Positions 19,775 to 29,835 of a DNA stretch of 64,000 nt are shown one piece after another. The stretch is from NCBI GenBank assembly GCA_013200995.1, contig CP053688.1:2356001-2420000 (forward strand), written 5' to 3'. Positions within the stretch are counted from its first letter, which is position 1. The number at the start of each line of letters is the position of its first letter. The notes under the pieces are model-generated. The model was not told the DNA's origin. It searched no databases and saw only the letters and a list, made by a program, of their open reading frames with translations. The position numbers were made by a program, and so were the translations under genes. This DNA is from Arthrobacter citreus. Its GTDB lineage: Bacteria > Bacillota > Bacilli > Bacillales > Bacillaceae_G.

Positions 19775-20056
19775 CTATATCGTTTTAAAAGCTTGTTTAT
19801 ATCCCTCAATTCCACCATAATCTATTAAACCTACATTTCCACAATTTAAACATTTATATGGTATCGTTCCTCCAAGTCCCATTGTTTGCGATAAATATGG
19901 CTTATCTCTTACCACTTCATATGATTTAATTTTATCCGCCAATTCACCCACGCCGTTTGGATAATACTTTCCATAAGACTGAACAGCTCCTTTATTTCCA
20001 CAATTAAGACATATAACATTTTCCTTAACGGTGTATAACTCAATAGACTTTTTCAA
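19775..20056 (-). CDS. Small zinc-ribbon hypothetical protein
   Basis: A 93-residue protein with two CLNCGN motifs (near residues 16 and 69) that together would make a four-Cys zinc site, separated by a loop rich in Gly and Tyr. No signal peptide or membrane segment. The start is a TTG at 20056 with AAAGGAGAG upstream. Function not recognisable; a nucleic-acid or protein-binding zinc ribbon is the generic guess. Confidence 0.65.
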   Translation of the reverse strand: MKKSIELYTVKENVICLNCGNKGAVQSYGKYYPNGVGELADKIKSYEVVRDKPYLSQTMGLGGTIPYKCLNCGNVGLIDYGGIEGYKQAFKTI

Positions 20057-20250
20057 TCCCGACTCTCCTTTTTGTTTAAAGTGGATCTATTTTTTAACTT
20101 TAACTACATAAACTCTATACCTTAAATAGTCTATAAAAATTATAATCAAATTAATACTTTTTTATACAAATCTATTAGAACCAGCGAGATTTCATTAGCC
20201 TATTAAAAATTGATAGATTTCCATAATTTAATCCAGGAGGTACTAGCAAA

Positions 20251-20412
20251 GTGATTAAATAAAGATCAGTCTAGCAGAATAATGCTGAATATGAAGTTAC
20301 AAGAATCCAAAAATATTTAGAGAAAGCAATTTACTAAATTGATATCCTGAGAAAAAAAGATGAACTTCTACAAAATATAGAGTTCGTCTTTTTTTGTGAA
20401 TTAAAAGCTTAA
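20251..20412 (+). pseudogene. Decayed small gene with three in-frame stops
   Basis: A perfect AGGAGG (20235-20240) stands ten bases before a GTG. The frame runs 53 codons to a TAA at 20410 but is broken at codons 4, 8 and 29. All three stops are TAA/TAG that could each derive from a Gln codon by one C-to-T change. Between them lies helical coding-like text (EYEVTRIQKYLEKAIY, then IDILRKKDELLQNIEF). I recognise no family. It could be chance, but the binding site and composition argue for a remnant. Confidence 0.35.
20352..20395. terminator. Bidirectional hairpin over the end of the decayed gene
   Basis: A run of seven A's plus GATGAACT pairs (one T-G) with AGTTCGTC followed by seven T's. It can terminate in either direction. 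No intact gene uses it now. Confidence 0.5.
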
Positions 20413-20555
20413 TATCAATAGATTAACTAATACTTAAAGTACCAACCAAATTTATTAGAATCTGTACAAAATAATTCGTACATAATACCTTCAGTAAAAA
20501 TATCAACTCAACAATAGTTTATTAAAATTTTACATAGAGAAATTACTATGCAGAT

Positions 20556-20604
20556 GGCAAAAGACATTTCAAATACGTTATTCGGATGTCTTTTGTCATT
20601 TTTT
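20556..20604 (+). terminator. Orphan plus-strand terminator-like hairpin
   Basis: GGCAAAAGACAT (20556-20567) pairs with ATGTCTTTTGTC (20586-20597), followed by ATTTTTTAT. The 20057-20719 spacer has no intact plus-strand gene for it, so it probably belonged to a lost one. Confidence 0.5.
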
Positions 20605-20665
20605 ATATTCTTTATTTGTTTTCCGGTATACATTCTTACTGTTTAAACTCATTCCACAATAAAAT

Positions 20666-20704
20666 AAAAAAATCGGTAACCTCTTTTAGAGATTACCGAT
20701 TTTC
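20666..20704 (-). terminator. Terminator of protease A
   Basis: AAAATCGGTAA-c-CTC (20669-20683) pairs with GAG-a-TTACCGATTTT. It is closely related in sequence to the hairpins behind proteases B and D and behind the scar at 48.7 kb. Confidence 0.8.
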
Positions 20705-20719
20705 TATTCATTTATTTAA

Positions 20720-23700
20720 TTACTCTAAGCCAAGTGCTTGTAAAACATCGTCTAATGTTTGGCCTTTGTATTTCGTTTTTGCTTTTGGAGAATTATCATT
20801 CCATGGATTTTGCATCATGTAGTTATTAATTACATACTGCATATCTTTTGCATCAACTACACCATCATAGTTAATGTCAGCATCGCGTTTATTTGTTCCC
20901 CAATATGTTTGGATGTATAACGCATCATTTATATCAATAACATTATCTTTATTCACATCTCCACCAGGAATATATTCATAATTAACTGGTTTCGATGCAG
21001 CTGTCACTTTTCCATCCTCTTTATATCCTATTGTAAAGTCTTTTGTAAATGTAAAGTGACCAGGCACGTCAATTTTTTGTGTAAATGTGTCATCAGTTAA
21101 TGGTAATCTCGTTCTGAATGCGAATGGTGATGTGCTAGAATATCCTAGCTGATCTGTTACACCATATTCTTTACCTTTTGAATCTTTGACGCTAATTTTT
21201 GTACCAGCTTTATTATAATCAAGATTTTTCATTTCAGGCTCTAAGCCATCAAACATCATTAATCCTTCTGCCTGAACTTGGCCTCTCATCAGTGAGTACG
21301 TCGGTGTCACATAGAAATATGGTTGAATACCTTGTGTCGTTACTGTACTATTATCCACATTCGTATAAACAGCGTTAAAGAATCTACTTGAACCATTTGC
21401 ACTAAAGAACGACATTGTACCTTTATAGTATTGGTCTTTTGCTTTAAATGTTAAGTCTACTAACGATGCATCTCCAACGATTCCTGTATTCGCTAGATCT
21501 CCAGTCGCCGATGCAGTAATGGTCATTAACGTTTTACCTCCAGCTTGAGGGACATTCGTATACTGAACATCAAGTTTGTCTTTAAATGCCGCATTCGGTT
21601 GCACATTCACAACATCAAGAAACGCGCTTGGATATTGGAAACTAAACACAGCTTTCTTAACATTTGTTTTCACATTTTTTGTAGAGAACGTTACTGTCGT
21701 TGAATCACCCATATTGATACTTTTTTTATCAGAGATTGCAGTTGTATAAGCCGTTCCTTGTCTGACAAAATAGGCATCTACCACACTACCATAATTTCTA
21801 ACAGTTGCTTTGCTATAATCTGTGAAGTCATATTCTGTAATAGCATTGACAATTGGACCAGAAGTAGCTAATGGTATTTCAGCATTGAAATTTCCTTGTG
21901 CGTCTACTGGTATACTTTTTTCTGCAGAATTATTCGGATTATAATACGTAAAAGTATTATCGCCCTGTGAAGCAGTAATACCTGCTGCCTTCATCTCGTC
22001 AATATCTTTATCGAATACATTTCCTGATACAGTAACTTTTGTGTCAGTCGGATTAGCTGTTTCGTAAATACCTCCAGCTTTCATATTGTTCATCGCTACT
22101 TTTGGCTCTTTCACTCCGTAGTATACTGGTGTATCGGCTGTGAAATTCTCGCCTTTATCATTTGTACCAACCATGCGAATCGTATATGCCCCTGGCTCTG
22201 TGTTTTTAAAATCAAACGAGATCGGATTGTCCGGATTACCAGTTAATGGATAATATTGACCTTCGTTTAACACACCTCGGTAATAATAATCTTTATTCTC
22301 ATCGGCTGCTATTCCATCGGCTGAGCCTAAGAATCCGATTTCTTTATCAGTTTTTGGATCGACAAGGAAGAATTCAAAATAACGCATATGTGAATTTAAT
22401 TTAAAATCTACGCCTAATGACCATCTAGTGTAATTACTTCCTGATTCATATGGTATTGTATAAGCTGCTGAAGGATTAGCTGTTAAATACTCAATACCCT
22501 CTTTTACTGTATGAATCGCAAATGGAACTTTATATGTTTCATTCGGATTGTTTTGATTTGTATAAACAATATATCCTTCATATGTTCCTAGTTTTGCAGA
22601 TTTCGGGACGTTGATTGTTGCATCCATATTTGCACTGCTATACTTTTTGACTTTTACAGATGATTTCACATCTAATGTAACGCCATTTGCAGCTGCATCT
22701 TGGTCTGCTCTAGAATCGTCTGTAAAACGAGCATCCAACGTTTGGAACTGAACTTTTACGTCATATGTTTTATCGACAGAAGATTTATTAAATAACGTCA
22801 TTGAACGTTTATCTGTCAAATCTTTATCTTCAATCGCTTGTTCTCCAAAACTAACTGCGCCAGTAATGTTTTTAATTTGTTGAATCCCCTTACTTGCTAG
22901 CGTTTCCCCACCATAATTCGTTGAATTATCTTTAACAGTTGATGTTTTATCTTTTACTTGAATCTCAGTTTGTGCATGAACCGCATTGTATGGGTCTACT
23001 CGTCCAGCCCCAACTTCATAAACACTATATTTATCAGATAGTGGATCAGCTGTGTTCATCAGTGTTGCTTTAACATCTGCAGGCGTCATATCAGGATGAA
23101 CTTGCTTGATTAGAGCTGCAACCCCTGCAACGTTAGGCGTTGCCATTGATGTTCCAGATAAACGCTCATAAGCATAATTATAGTTTCCAATTTGATCTGC
23201 CCCGTGCATATAAGAAGGTACAGTTGAGAATACAGATACACCTGGTGCCGTTACTTCAGGTTTAATATCATATAACACTCGCGATGGGCCACGAGAGCTA
23301 AATGTCGCTAATTTATCACCTGTTGTCACTACTTGTTTCATATTACTAAATGTAAAGTCCATCGTTGAATAGATAGTATTTGCTTTTGCATCCGCTGTAG
23401 GCAATTTAGCCGCTAATGCCTTTCCTTGTGCATTACTCATTATAAATGTCGGAATATAGCCATAACCTTCTCCAAGATACACATCACCTAAAGGAGTCGG
23501 TGCGTCGTATAATACAACAGCTTTTGCGCCATGTGATTTAGCATTGGCAATAATTTGAGAAATTCCGATACTACCGCGTTGCGCAAGGACAACCTTTCCT
23601 TTTACATCTTTTTGCTCAGATGTACCAACATTCCCCATCCAATAACTAGATTCATTACCATAGTCTACATTTACCATTTGCAGCGTTTGGCCATCGAAGT

Positions 23701-25006
23701 CCGCTACATTATCCGTTAAACCTTGAGCAGTTAATTTTAAATCAGCTGGTAGATCACCTGTCGAAGGATGCGCTGTTCCTGTATAAGTTGGAATTGAGAC
23801 TGATGTATCGCTTGCCCCTACTGTAATAGCTAAAGGCGAGTTACCTGGAGCACCTAACGAATACATCTCATCTCCAGAATTTCCAGCAGCAACAACTGCT
23901 GTAACACCTGCTAGGACAGCATTGTTAACGGCAATCGTTGTAGGATACAATGGATCATTGTAATCTGCTCCAAGAGACATATTAATAACGTCCATTCCAT
24001 CAGATACTGCTTTATCAAGTCCTGCCAAAATCGCAGACATTGAACCAGACCCATATGCTCCTAGAACTCGATAAGAATAAATATCAGCATCTGGTGCAAC
24101 TCCTGTTACTGAAAGGTCTCCTTTATTTTTCCCTTGTCCAGCAATGATACCCGCAACATGTGTTCCGTGCTCAGTATAGTATGCTTCACCACTTGAACCT
24201 ATTTCAGGCTGACCGGACTTCTGCCAATCTGCATATGTTGTTTCCATTGGATCATTGTCATTATCAACGAAATCATAACCACCTTTAAACGCATCTTTTA
24301 AATCTGGGTGATTATAATCAATTCCAGTATCAAGAATACCAACTTTTACGCCTTTTCCCGTATAACCTTCTTCATGAAGTTTTTCGATACCTGGGAAAGT
24401 AACCGATGTATGAGTTGCAGCTTGCGTTCCTGTAGTTGATGATTCACTTATGGATGGTGGCTCTACATGAACTTGTAAATCACTATATACAGATTGTACT
24501 GCACTTGATTTAAGAAGTGATTTTATTTTGTTAGCTGGAATTGTCATTGCAACCCCATTGAATGCTTTCTTATATGAACGTTTAATTGAATATGGATTTT
24601 TCTTTGCTTTTAATTCACTACTAAAAATTGTTTTTAAATCTTTTTGGAATGTTTCATGTGAATCCTCTACTTTTGCTTGCGCATCCGCTGCTGAAAGCGT
24701 ATCACCATTTGATGCTGCTTCGATAACCGCAGTCTGCTGAGGCTTGTCCTTAAACTCGACAATGACAGATGTAGGCTTGTCACTAGTTTGATCGACTTCA
24801 GAAGATAATTGAAGCCCCTCTTTGTCAGTTAATTTCAATTGCTTAATTGCCTGTAGCTGCTGTGGTGTAAGTTTTGAAAGCACTTGTTCAATTGCTGATT
24901 GAGTTGCAGCTTTTGCAATTGGCTGATGTTGTGTTACTGGAAATCCATTAAGTAGTACACCCGTACCTAATGCTACAACTGCTGTACTTTTGATTAAACG
25001 TTTCAT
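20720..25006 (-). CDS. Protease A: Vpr-like S8 protease with cohesin-like and dockerin domains
   Basis: A 1428-residue secreted serine protease. Signal peptide 1-34 (cut near AKA-A), I9-like propeptide about 78-180, S8 domain with Asp226 (GILDTGIDYNHPDL), His283 (HGTHVAG), oxyanion Asn376 and Ser620 (LSGTSMATP), interrupted by a PA domain at about 435-545. The core tracks B. subtilis Vpr, including YRVLGAYGSGS. An Fn3-like region (715-835), two further beta domains (840-1085), a cohesin-like domain (1085-1232), a CNA/carboxypeptidase-regulatory-like domain (1233-1330) and a dockerin (1349-1400) follow, with a 28-residue tail. No LPXTG or SLH motif. ATG behind GGGGGAGA. Its promoter, signal peptide and first 45-55 residues match E/F, the rest B/D, so it is a mosaic. 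Confidence 0.95.
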   Translation of the reverse strand: MKRLIKSTAVVALGTGVLLNGFPVTQHQPIAKAATQSAIEQVLSKLTPQQLQAIKQLKLTDKEGLQLSSEVDQTSDKPTSVIVEFKDKPQQTAVIEAASNGDTLSAADAQAKVEDSHETFQKDLKTIFSSELKAKKNPYSIKRSYKKAFNGVAMTIPANKIKSLLKSSAVQSVYSDLQVHVEPPSISESSTTGTQAATHTSVTFPGIEKLHEEGYTGKGVKVGILDTGIDYNHPDLKDAFKGGYDFVDNDNDPMETTYADWQKSGQPEIGSSGEAYYTEHGTHVAGIIAGQGKNKGDLSVTGVAPDADIYSYRVLGAYGSGSMSAILAGLDKAVSDGMDVINMSLGADYNDPLYPTTIAVNNAVLAGVTAVVAAGNSGDEMYSLGAPGNSPLAITVGASDTSVSIPTYTGTAHPSTGDLPADLKLTAQGLTDNVADFDGQTLQMVNVDYGNESSYWMGNVGTSEQKDVKGKVVLAQRGSIGISQIIANAKSHGAKAVVLYDAPTPLGDVYLGEGYGYIPTFIMSNAQGKALAAKLPTADAKANTIYSTMDFTFSNMKQVVTTGDKLATFSSRGPSRVLYDIKPEVTAPGVSVFSTVPSYMHGADQIGNYNYAYERLSGTSMATPNVAGVAALIKQVHPDMTPADVKATLMNTADPLSDKYSVYEVGAGRVDPYNAVHAQTEIQVKDKTSTVKDNSTNYGGETLASKGIQQIKNITGAVSFGEQAIEDKDLTDKRSMTLFNKSSVDKTYDVKVQFQTLDARFTDDSRADQDAAANGVTLDVKSSVKVKKYSSANMDATINVPKSAKLGTYEGYIVYTNQNNPNETYKVPFAIHTVKEGIEYLTANPSAAYTIPYESGSNYTRWSLGVDFKLNSHMRYFEFFLVDPKTDKEIGFLGSADGIAADENKDYYYRGVLNEGQYYPLTGNPDNPISFDFKNTEPGAYTIRMVGTNDKGENFTADTPVYYGVKEPKVAMNNMKAGGIYETANPTDTKVTVSGNVFDKDIDEMKAAGITASQGDNTFTYYNPNNSAEKSIPVDAQGNFNAEIPLATSGPIVNAITEYDFTDYSKATVRNYGSVVDAYFVRQGTAYTTAISDKKSINMGDSTTVTFSTKNVKTNVKKAVFSFQYPSAFLDVVNVQPNAAFKDKLDVQYTNVPQAGGKTLMTITASATGDLANTGIVGDASLVDLTFKAKDQYYKGTMSFFSANGSSRFFNAVYTNVDNSTVTTQGIQPYFYVTPTYSLMRGQVQAEGLMMFDGLEPEMKNLDYNKAGTKISVKDSKGKEYGVTDQLGYSSTSPFAFRTRLPLTDDTFTQKIDVPGHFTFTKDFTIGYKEDGKVTAASKPVNYEYIPGGDVNKDNVIDINDALYIQTYWGTNKRDADINYDGVVDAKDMQYVINNYMMQNPWNDNSPKAKTKYKGQTLDDVLQALGLE

Positions 25007-25047
25007 CCGGTTGTCTCCCCCATTTTTTATATTTTCTTTCTATTCAG

Positions 25048-25088
25048 ATTATACGTAAAGTTTATCGTTTTGACATTTTGACAAAATT
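25048..25088 (-). promoter_or_regulatory. Promoter of protease A with CodY-like box
   Basis: A TATAAT (25048-25053) lies 41 bp before the start, within a block nearly identical to the one before protease F. No good -35 is seen. The sequence at 25074-25088 (CATTTTGACAAAATT) matches the CodY motif AATTTTCWGAAAATT at 12 of 15 positions. Confidence 0.45.
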
Positions 25089-25202
25089 CATCAATTCTTT
25101 CTTTTTTGTTCGATATTTTTCGACAAATTACATCATTATCTCTATTCAACTCAAAATTTTGATATATTTTCCTACAAATTCTTTATTTAAAAAGTCTCAA
25201 TA

Positions 25203-25239
25203 AAAAAAACGATAATCTTATAAAAGATTACCGTTTTTT
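25203..25239 (-). terminator. Terminator of protease B
   Basis: AAAAAACGATAATCTT pairs with AAGATTACCGTTTTTT around a four-base loop (one A-C mismatch). It sits 18 bp after the stop codon. Confidence 0.8.
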
Positions 25240-25256
25240 CCATTACTTACTGTTAA

Positions 25257-28200
25257 TTATTCTAAGCCTAGTGCTTGTAAAACATCATCTAATGTTTTAC
25301 CTTTGTATTTCTTAACTGCCTTTGGAGAATTTTCATTCCATGGATTTTGCATCATGTAGTTATTAATTACATACTGCATATCTTTTGCGTCAACTACACC
25401 ATCAAAGTTAATGTCAGCATCACGTTTATTTGTACCCCAATACGTTTGGATGTATAACGCATCATTTATATCAATAACATTATCTTTATTCACATCTCCA
25501 CCAGGGATATACTCATAATTAACTGGTTTCGATCCGGCTTTCACTTTTCCATCGTCTTTTATTCCAATTGTAAAATCTTTCGTAAATGTAAAGTGACCTG
25601 GTACGTCAATTTTTTGTGTAAACGTATCGTCTGTTATCGGTAATCTCGTTCTAAACATGTTTGGTGATGTGCCAGAATATCCTAGCTGATCCGTCACACC
25701 ATATTCTTTACCTTTTGAATCTTTGACGCTAATTTTTGTACCTACTTTTGTATAATCAAATTTTTTCACTTCAGGTTCTAAACCATCAAACATCATTAAT
25801 CCTTCTGCCTGAACTGATCCTCTCATAAGTGAATATGTCGGTGTCACATAGAAATATGGTTGTATACCTTGTGTCGTTACTGTACTATTCTCCACATTTG
25901 TATAAACAGCGCTAAAGAATCTGCTAGCACCATTTGGACTGTAAAGTGTCATTGGCGCTTTGTTGTAGAGATCTTTTGCTTTGAATGTTAAGTCCACTAA
26001 CGATGCATCTCCAGCTATGCCTGTATTCGCAAGGTCTCCAGTCGCCGAAGCAGTAATGGTCATTAACGTTCTTCCGCCACCTTGATCAACAGTCGTATAT
26101 TGAACATCTAACTTGCCTTTAAATGCAGCATTCGGTTGTACATTTACTGCATCAATGTATTGATTTGGATAAGTGAAACTGAACGTTGCTTTTTTTACGT
26201 TTGTTTTCATATTTTTTGTTGAGAAAGTTAGGGTCGTTGAATCACCCATGTTGATTCGTTGCTTGTCAGCAATTGCAGTTGTATAAGTCGTTCCTTTTCT
26301 AACAAAATAGGCATCTATCACACTATCATAATTTCGAACACTTGCCTTGCTATAATCTGTGAAGTCATACTCTGTAATAGCATTGACAATTGGACCAGAA
26401 GTAGCTAATGGTATTTCAGCATTGAAATTTCCTTGTGCGTCCAATGGAATGCTTTTTTCCGCCGAGCTATTAGGATTATAATAAGTAAAACTATCATCAC
26501 CCTGTGAAGCAGAAATACCTGCTGCCTTCATCTCGTCAATATCTTTATCAAATACATTTCCTGATACGGTAACTTTTGTGTCGGTTGGATTAGCTGTTTC
26601 GTAAATACCTCCAGCCTTCATATTGTTCATTGTTACCTTTGGCTCTCTCTCTCCATAGTATACCGGTGCATCTGCTGTAAAGTTTTCCCCTTTATCGTTA
26701 GTTCCTATCATTCGAATCTTATATAATCCCGGATCTGTGTTTTTAAAATCAAATGAGATTGGATTGTCTGGATTACCAGTTAACGGATAATATCTACCTT
26801 CATTTAGCACGCCTCGGAAATAATAATCAGTATTTTCGTCTGCTCCCATTCCGTCCGCAGTACCTAAGAAGCCAATTTCTTTATCTGTTTTTGGATCGAC
26901 AAGAAAGAAATCAAAATAACGCATATGTGAATTTAATTTAAAGTTTGCTCCAATTGACCATCTTGTCGCATTACTTCCTGCTTCATATGGTATTGTATAG
27001 GCAGATGGATTACCTTCCACATAGTCAATTCCTTCTTTTACAGTGTGAATCGCAAATGGAATTTTATATGTTTCATCAGGATTCTTTTGATTTGTGTAAA
27101 CAATATATCCTTCATAGGTTCCTAGTTTTGCAGATTTAGGAACATTGATCTGAGCATCCATATTTGCACTGCTATATTTTTTTACTTTTACAGATGATTT
27201 CACATCTAATGTAACGCCATTTGCAGCTGCATCTTGGTCTGCTCTAGAATCGTCTGTAAAACGCGCATCTAACGTCTGGAATTGAACTTTTACGTCATAT
27301 GTCTTATCGACAGATGATTTATTAAATAAAGTGATTGAACGTTGATCAGCCAAGTCTTTACCTTCAGCGGCTTGTTCACCGAAACTTAAAGCACCGGTTA
27401 TGTTTTTTATTTGTTTAATTCCTTTATCTGCTAAAGTTGTTATACTATTTGTTACACTTTTTACAGTTGAAGTTTTATCTTTTACTTGAATCTCAGTTTG
27501 TGCATGAACTGCATTGTATGGATCTACACGTCCTGCCCCAACTTCATACACACTATATTTATCAGATAATGGATCTGCCGTGTTCATTAATGTTGCCTTA
27601 ATATCGGATGGAGTCATGTCAGGATGCGCTTGCTTTATTAACGCTGCTACCCCTACAACGTTTGGAGTTGCCATCGATGTCCCAGATAAACGCTCATAAG
27701 CATAATTATAGTTTCCAATTTGATCTGCTCCGTGCATGTAAGAAGGTACAGTTGAGAAAACAGATACTCCAGGTGCCGTTACTTCAGGTTTTATATCGTA
27801 TAAAACACGAGATGGACCACGTGAGCTAAATGGTGCTAATTTATCACCTGTTGTGACTAATTGTTTCATATTACTAAAAGTAAAATTTAAAGACGTATTA
27901 GTACTAGATGGTAACTTCGCAGCTAAGGCTTTGCCTTGTGCATTACTAATTAAAAATGTCGGGATATAGCCATAACCTTCTCCAAGATATACATCACCGT
28001 TAGGAACTGGAGTATCGTATAATACAGCTCCTATTGCACCACGTGCTTTCGCATTTGCTATGATTTGAGTTAAACCGATGCTACCTCGTTGCGCCAATAT
28101 TACTTTGCCCTTAACATCTATTGGTGTAGAAGTTCCGGTATTTCCAGTCCAGTACGAACCTTCAGTACCATATGCTGCATTAACCATTTGCACAGTTTTC

Positions 28201-29519
28201 CCTTCGAAATCTGCTATATTATCACCTAAGCCAAGAGCACCTAGTTTTAAATCTGCTGTAATATCACCTGTTGACGGTTTTAATGTTCCTGTATATGTCG
28301 GAATAGAAACAGAAGTATCGGATGCTCCAACTGTAATGGCTAAAGGTGAATTACCTGGTGCGCCAAGCGAATACATCGTATCACCAGAGTTACCTGCTGC
28401 GACAATCGCAGTTACACCTGCAAGTACAGCATTGTTAACAGCAATTGATGTAGGATATAATGGGTCATTATAATCTGCGCCAAGAGACATGTTTATAATG
28501 TCCATTCCGTCTGAAACTGCTTTATCAAGTCCTGCTAGAATAGCTGATGTATAACCACCTCCATATGGTCCTAATACGCGATATGAATAAATGTCAGCAT
28601 CTGGTGCTACCCCTGTTACTGAAAGATCTCCATCATTTTTCCCTTGCCCAGCAATGATACCAGCAACATGTGTTCCGTGCTCAGTATAATAAGCTTCTCC
28701 ATTTGAGCCTAACTCAGCTTGCCCAGACTTCTTCCAATCTGCGTATGTTGTTTCCATAGGGTCATTGTCATTATCAACGAAATCATAGCCACCTTTAAAA
28801 GCACCTTTTAAATCTGGGTGGTTATAGTCAATACCAGTATCAAGAATACCGACTTTTACGCCCTTTCCTGTAAATCCTTCCTCGTGAAGTTTTTCCACTC
28901 CAGGGAATGTAACCATTGTATGAGTCGCTGCTTGCGTTCCGGAAGTTGATGATTCGCTGATCGATGGCAGTTCCACTTGAACTTGTAAATCACTATAAAC
29001 AGATTGTACTGCACTTGATTTAAGTAGTTGTTTTACTTTGTTAGCTGGAATTGTCATAGCAACCCCATTAAATGCTTTTTTATATGAACGTTTAATTGAA
29101 TACGGATTTTTCTTTTCTTTTAATTCACTGCTAAAAATTGTTTTTAAATCTTTTTGGAACGTTTCGTGTGAAGCATCAACTTTTGCTTGTGCATCTTCAG
29201 TTGTAAGCGCTTCCCCTTTTGACGCTGCTTCTAAGACAGCAGTCTGTTTAGGCTTGTCCTTAAACTCGACAATGACAGACGTAAGCTTGTCACTTGTTTG
29301 ATCGACTTCAGTAGATAATTGAAGTCCTTCTTTATCACTTAATTTCAATTGCTTAATTGCCTCACGCTGCTGAGGCGTAAGATTTGCTAATACTTGCTCA
29401 ACCTTTGATGTTGCTTGTGCATGTACTTGTTGTGAAAAGGAACCTGGTGTCATTGTAGTACTTATAAGTCCTGTTGTTAATGCTAATGTTGTAACATTTC
29501 TAAACATACTCTTTTTCAT
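25257..29519 (-). CDS. Protease B: Vpr-like S8 protease with cohesin-like and dockerin domains
   Basis: A 1420-residue paralog of A and, most closely, D. Signal peptide ending near VHA-QA, I9-like propeptide, catalytic Asp227, His284 and Ser615, PA insert with VKGKVILAQRGSIG and GYGYIPTFLISNAQ, Fn3-like and Ig-like domains, cohesin-like domain around residues 1080-1225 (starting near KQRINMGDSTTLTFS), then dockerin 1341-1392 and the tail YKGKTLDDVLQALGLE. The two dockerin loops carry the expected calcium ligands (DVNKDNVIDIND and DINFDGVVDAKD). The ATG follows a weak AGAAGG. A 305-bp stretch is identical to D, including the codon for the catalytic His. Confidence 0.95.
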   Translation of the reverse strand: MKKSMFRNVTTLALTTGLISTTMTPGSFSQQVHAQATSKVEQVLANLTPQQREAIKQLKLSDKEGLQLSTEVDQTSDKLTSVIVEFKDKPKQTAVLEAASKGEALTTEDAQAKVDASHETFQKDLKTIFSSELKEKKNPYSIKRSYKKAFNGVAMTIPANKVKQLLKSSAVQSVYSDLQVQVELPSISESSTSGTQAATHTMVTFPGVEKLHEEGFTGKGVKVGILDTGIDYNHPDLKGAFKGGYDFVDNDNDPMETTYADWKKSGQAELGSNGEAYYTEHGTHVAGIIAGQGKNDGDLSVTGVAPDADIYSYRVLGPYGGGYTSAILAGLDKAVSDGMDIINMSLGADYNDPLYPTSIAVNNAVLAGVTAIVAAGNSGDTMYSLGAPGNSPLAITVGASDTSVSIPTYTGTLKPSTGDITADLKLGALGLGDNIADFEGKTVQMVNAAYGTEGSYWTGNTGTSTPIDVKGKVILAQRGSIGLTQIIANAKARGAIGAVLYDTPVPNGDVYLGEGYGYIPTFLISNAQGKALAAKLPSSTNTSLNFTFSNMKQLVTTGDKLAPFSSRGPSRVLYDIKPEVTAPGVSVFSTVPSYMHGADQIGNYNYAYERLSGTSMATPNVVGVAALIKQAHPDMTPSDIKATLMNTADPLSDKYSVYEVGAGRVDPYNAVHAQTEIQVKDKTSTVKSVTNSITTLADKGIKQIKNITGALSFGEQAAEGKDLADQRSITLFNKSSVDKTYDVKVQFQTLDARFTDDSRADQDAAANGVTLDVKSSVKVKKYSSANMDAQINVPKSAKLGTYEGYIVYTNQKNPDETYKIPFAIHTVKEGIDYVEGNPSAYTIPYEAGSNATRWSIGANFKLNSHMRYFDFFLVDPKTDKEIGFLGTADGMGADENTDYYFRGVLNEGRYYPLTGNPDNPISFDFKNTDPGLYKIRMIGTNDKGENFTADAPVYYGEREPKVTMNNMKAGGIYETANPTDTKVTVSGNVFDKDIDEMKAAGISASQGDDSFTYYNPNSSAEKSIPLDAQGNFNAEIPLATSGPIVNAITEYDFTDYSKASVRNYDSVIDAYFVRKGTTYTTAIADKQRINMGDSTTLTFSTKNMKTNVKKATFSFTYPNQYIDAVNVQPNAAFKGKLDVQYTTVDQGGGRTLMTITASATGDLANTGIAGDASLVDLTFKAKDLYNKAPMTLYSPNGASRFFSAVYTNVENSTVTTQGIQPYFYVTPTYSLMRGSVQAEGLMMFDGLEPEVKKFDYTKVGTKISVKDSKGKEYGVTDQLGYSGTSPNMFRTRLPITDDTFTQKIDVPGHFTFTKDFTIGIKDDGKVKAGSKPVNYEYIPGGDVNKDNVIDINDALYIQTYWGTNKRDADINFDGVVDAKDMQYVINNYMMQNPWNENSPKAVKKYKGKTLDDVLQALGLE
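28480..28784 (-). repeat. 305-bp tract identical between proteases B and D (B copy)
   Basis: Every base matches 38236-38540, including third codon positions, while the flanks differ within a few bases on both sides. It covers the catalytic His region. Recent gene conversion or duplication is the likely cause. Confidence 0.9.
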
Positions 29520-29553
29520 CTACTAGCCTTCTTTCTTTTCTCAAGATAAATTC

Positions 29554-29559
29554 ATTATA
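29554..29559 (-). promoter_or_regulatory. -10 box of protease B
   Basis: TATAAT lies 35 bp upstream of the ATG, at the same distance as in protease D and in a related context (CTCCGTATAATGAA). The -35 region is AT-rich without a clear hexamer. Confidence 0.45.
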
Positions 29560-29642
29560 CGGAGAATTGATTTTATTAATATTTTGCAAATTTCAATCAA
29601 TTCTAAATTTTTTACAAATTCCAACTTTTTATTTCTTCCAAC

Positions 29643-29835
29643 TTAATATTTTTGAAAAAAATGAAAAAAGAAATCGAAAAGTTCTCTGACAGTTTTCCAT
29701 ATCCACTCGGGTATTTCAATACTTTCCAAAGCTCCTGTTTTAGAAGGAAATCTTAATGTTGAAACGAAAAAAACTGTATATTTTAGAAAATCTAAAACCA
29801 GTAAGATCTGGCTGCAAGCAAAAATGGTTTTAATA
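29643..29835 (-). other. Open coding-like tract without a start codon
   Basis: In the 558-bp spacer between C and B a minus-strand frame is open for about 63 codons to a TAA at 29643, with protein-like text such as TLRFPSKTGALESIEIPEW, but no start codon or ribosome binding site. I do not recognise it. It may be a remnant of a deleted gene or element, or chance. The rest of 29520-30020 shows only the B promoter. Confidence 0.15.

Noticed and set aside
28078..28473. 131-codon plus-strand open frame, and dozens of similar plus-strand frames within the protease genes
   Set aside because: They mirror the codons of the protease on the other strand, recur at the same place in the paralogs and have no ribosome binding sites.
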